Origin: Thermoproteota archaeon
GTDB lineage: Archaea; Thermoproteota; Bathyarchaeia; Bathyarchaeales; Bathycorpusculaceae
DNA length: 5,602 nt
Assembly (NCBI GenBank): GCA_012511995.1
Contig: JAAZFA010000249.1
Coordinates: forward strand, 1 to 5,602
Reading direction: 5' to 3'
The position numbers and the translations under genes were made by a program. Of this stretch, positions 5,449 to 5,602 are shown in pieces (positions within the stretch are counted from its first letter, which is position 1; every line of letters starts with the position of its first letter). The notes below the pieces were generated by a model. The model had not been told where the DNA came from, did no database searches, and saw only the letters and a program-made list of their open reading frames with translations.

Positions 5449-5602
5449 ATGAAAAACAAAATAAATTTAATCTATTGCAAAGTTAAAAAGAAAAAGCAGG
5501 TAAGTCCTAAATGGGCACTGATAAACTCATTTTTCCTTTTTATGGTTCACCGTTTTCTGGTGGAACAAGCACAGCCGCTGCAACTGTTGTTGTCCATAAT
5601 CC
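5449..5602 (+). CDS. Possible start of a secreted protein gene, cut by the window edge
   Basis: From ATG 5449 a frame is open to the edge (51 codons). It has a very basic start (CKVKKKKQVSPK) followed by a hydrophobic stretch (WALINSFFLFMV), like a signal peptide. A second frame from ATG 5511 is also open and gives a more natural later sequence (FPFYGSPFSGGTSTAAATVV). A shift between them would yield a signal peptide followed by a mature domain. AATAAATTTAA at 5460-5470 could be a TATA box for a start at 5511. The minus strand offers an alternative: a C-terminus (LWTTTVAAAVLVPPENGEP) ending at TAA 5542-5540, followed by T-runs. The sequence beyond the edge would settle it. Confidence 0.3.
   Translation, partial: MKNKINLIYCKVKKKKQVSPKWALINSFFLFMVHRFLVEQAQPLQLLLSII

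Noticed and set aside
1..5602. CRISPR arrays, complete insertion sequences, rRNA and tRNA genes.
   Set aside because: No regularly spaced repeats, no transposase catalytic motifs and no tRNA fold were found on either strand.

Overview
The window is AT-rich and looks archaeal. The evidence is a type I surface protein with a signal peptide, an S/T/P/Q-rich stalk and one C-terminal membrane anchor. Its start codon sits about 26 bases after a TATA-like box, which is the geometry of a leaderless archaeal transcript. The motif order (IPKPS.PEF, SYD.P, FTGE.S.WS.TQ, then linker, TM and FYLR) recalls uncharacterised secreted proteins of Bathyarchaeia-type genomes. That assignment is from memory, not a search, and is an inference.

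Bases 1-1900 hold no convincing intact gene. The minus strand carries a row of broken coding-like stretches. Two junctions have operon-like spacing: 12 bases with a G-rich Shine-Dalgarno-like site, and 2 bases. From upstream to downstream these are an unidentified ORF (1834-1586), a stop-interrupted frame (1491-1231), a frame-shifted possibly coiled-coil protein (1110-517), a small two-segment membrane protein (504-176) and the start of another reading frame (173-108). I read this as an eroded operon, possibly from a mobile element.

Bases 1930-3966 hold a tandem pair of paralogous surface-protein genes on the plus strand. Copy 1 (2028-2942, 304 aa) is intact and has a good promoter. Copy 2 (3144-3966) is collinear with it but broken by two single-base losses. 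Convergent with copy 2, and overlapping its 3' end by 102 bases, is a small minus-strand gene (4158-3865) resembling a ribbon-helix-helix DNA-binding protein. A third paralogue (5238-4432, minus strand) is broken by a frameshift after the start, a one-base insertion and an in-frame TAG. Degenerate ~100-bp direct repeats (4235-4340 and 5349-5446) flank it, and weaker pieces lie upstream of copies 1 and 2. At the right edge (5449-5602) a further gene probably begins, but its strand and frame are uncertain.

Overall this is a small family of cell-surface proteins with one working and two broken copies, a possible local regulator and a dispersed repeat, beside an eroded region. The simplest reading is gene family decay. 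A silent-cassette arrangement is a more speculative alternative.
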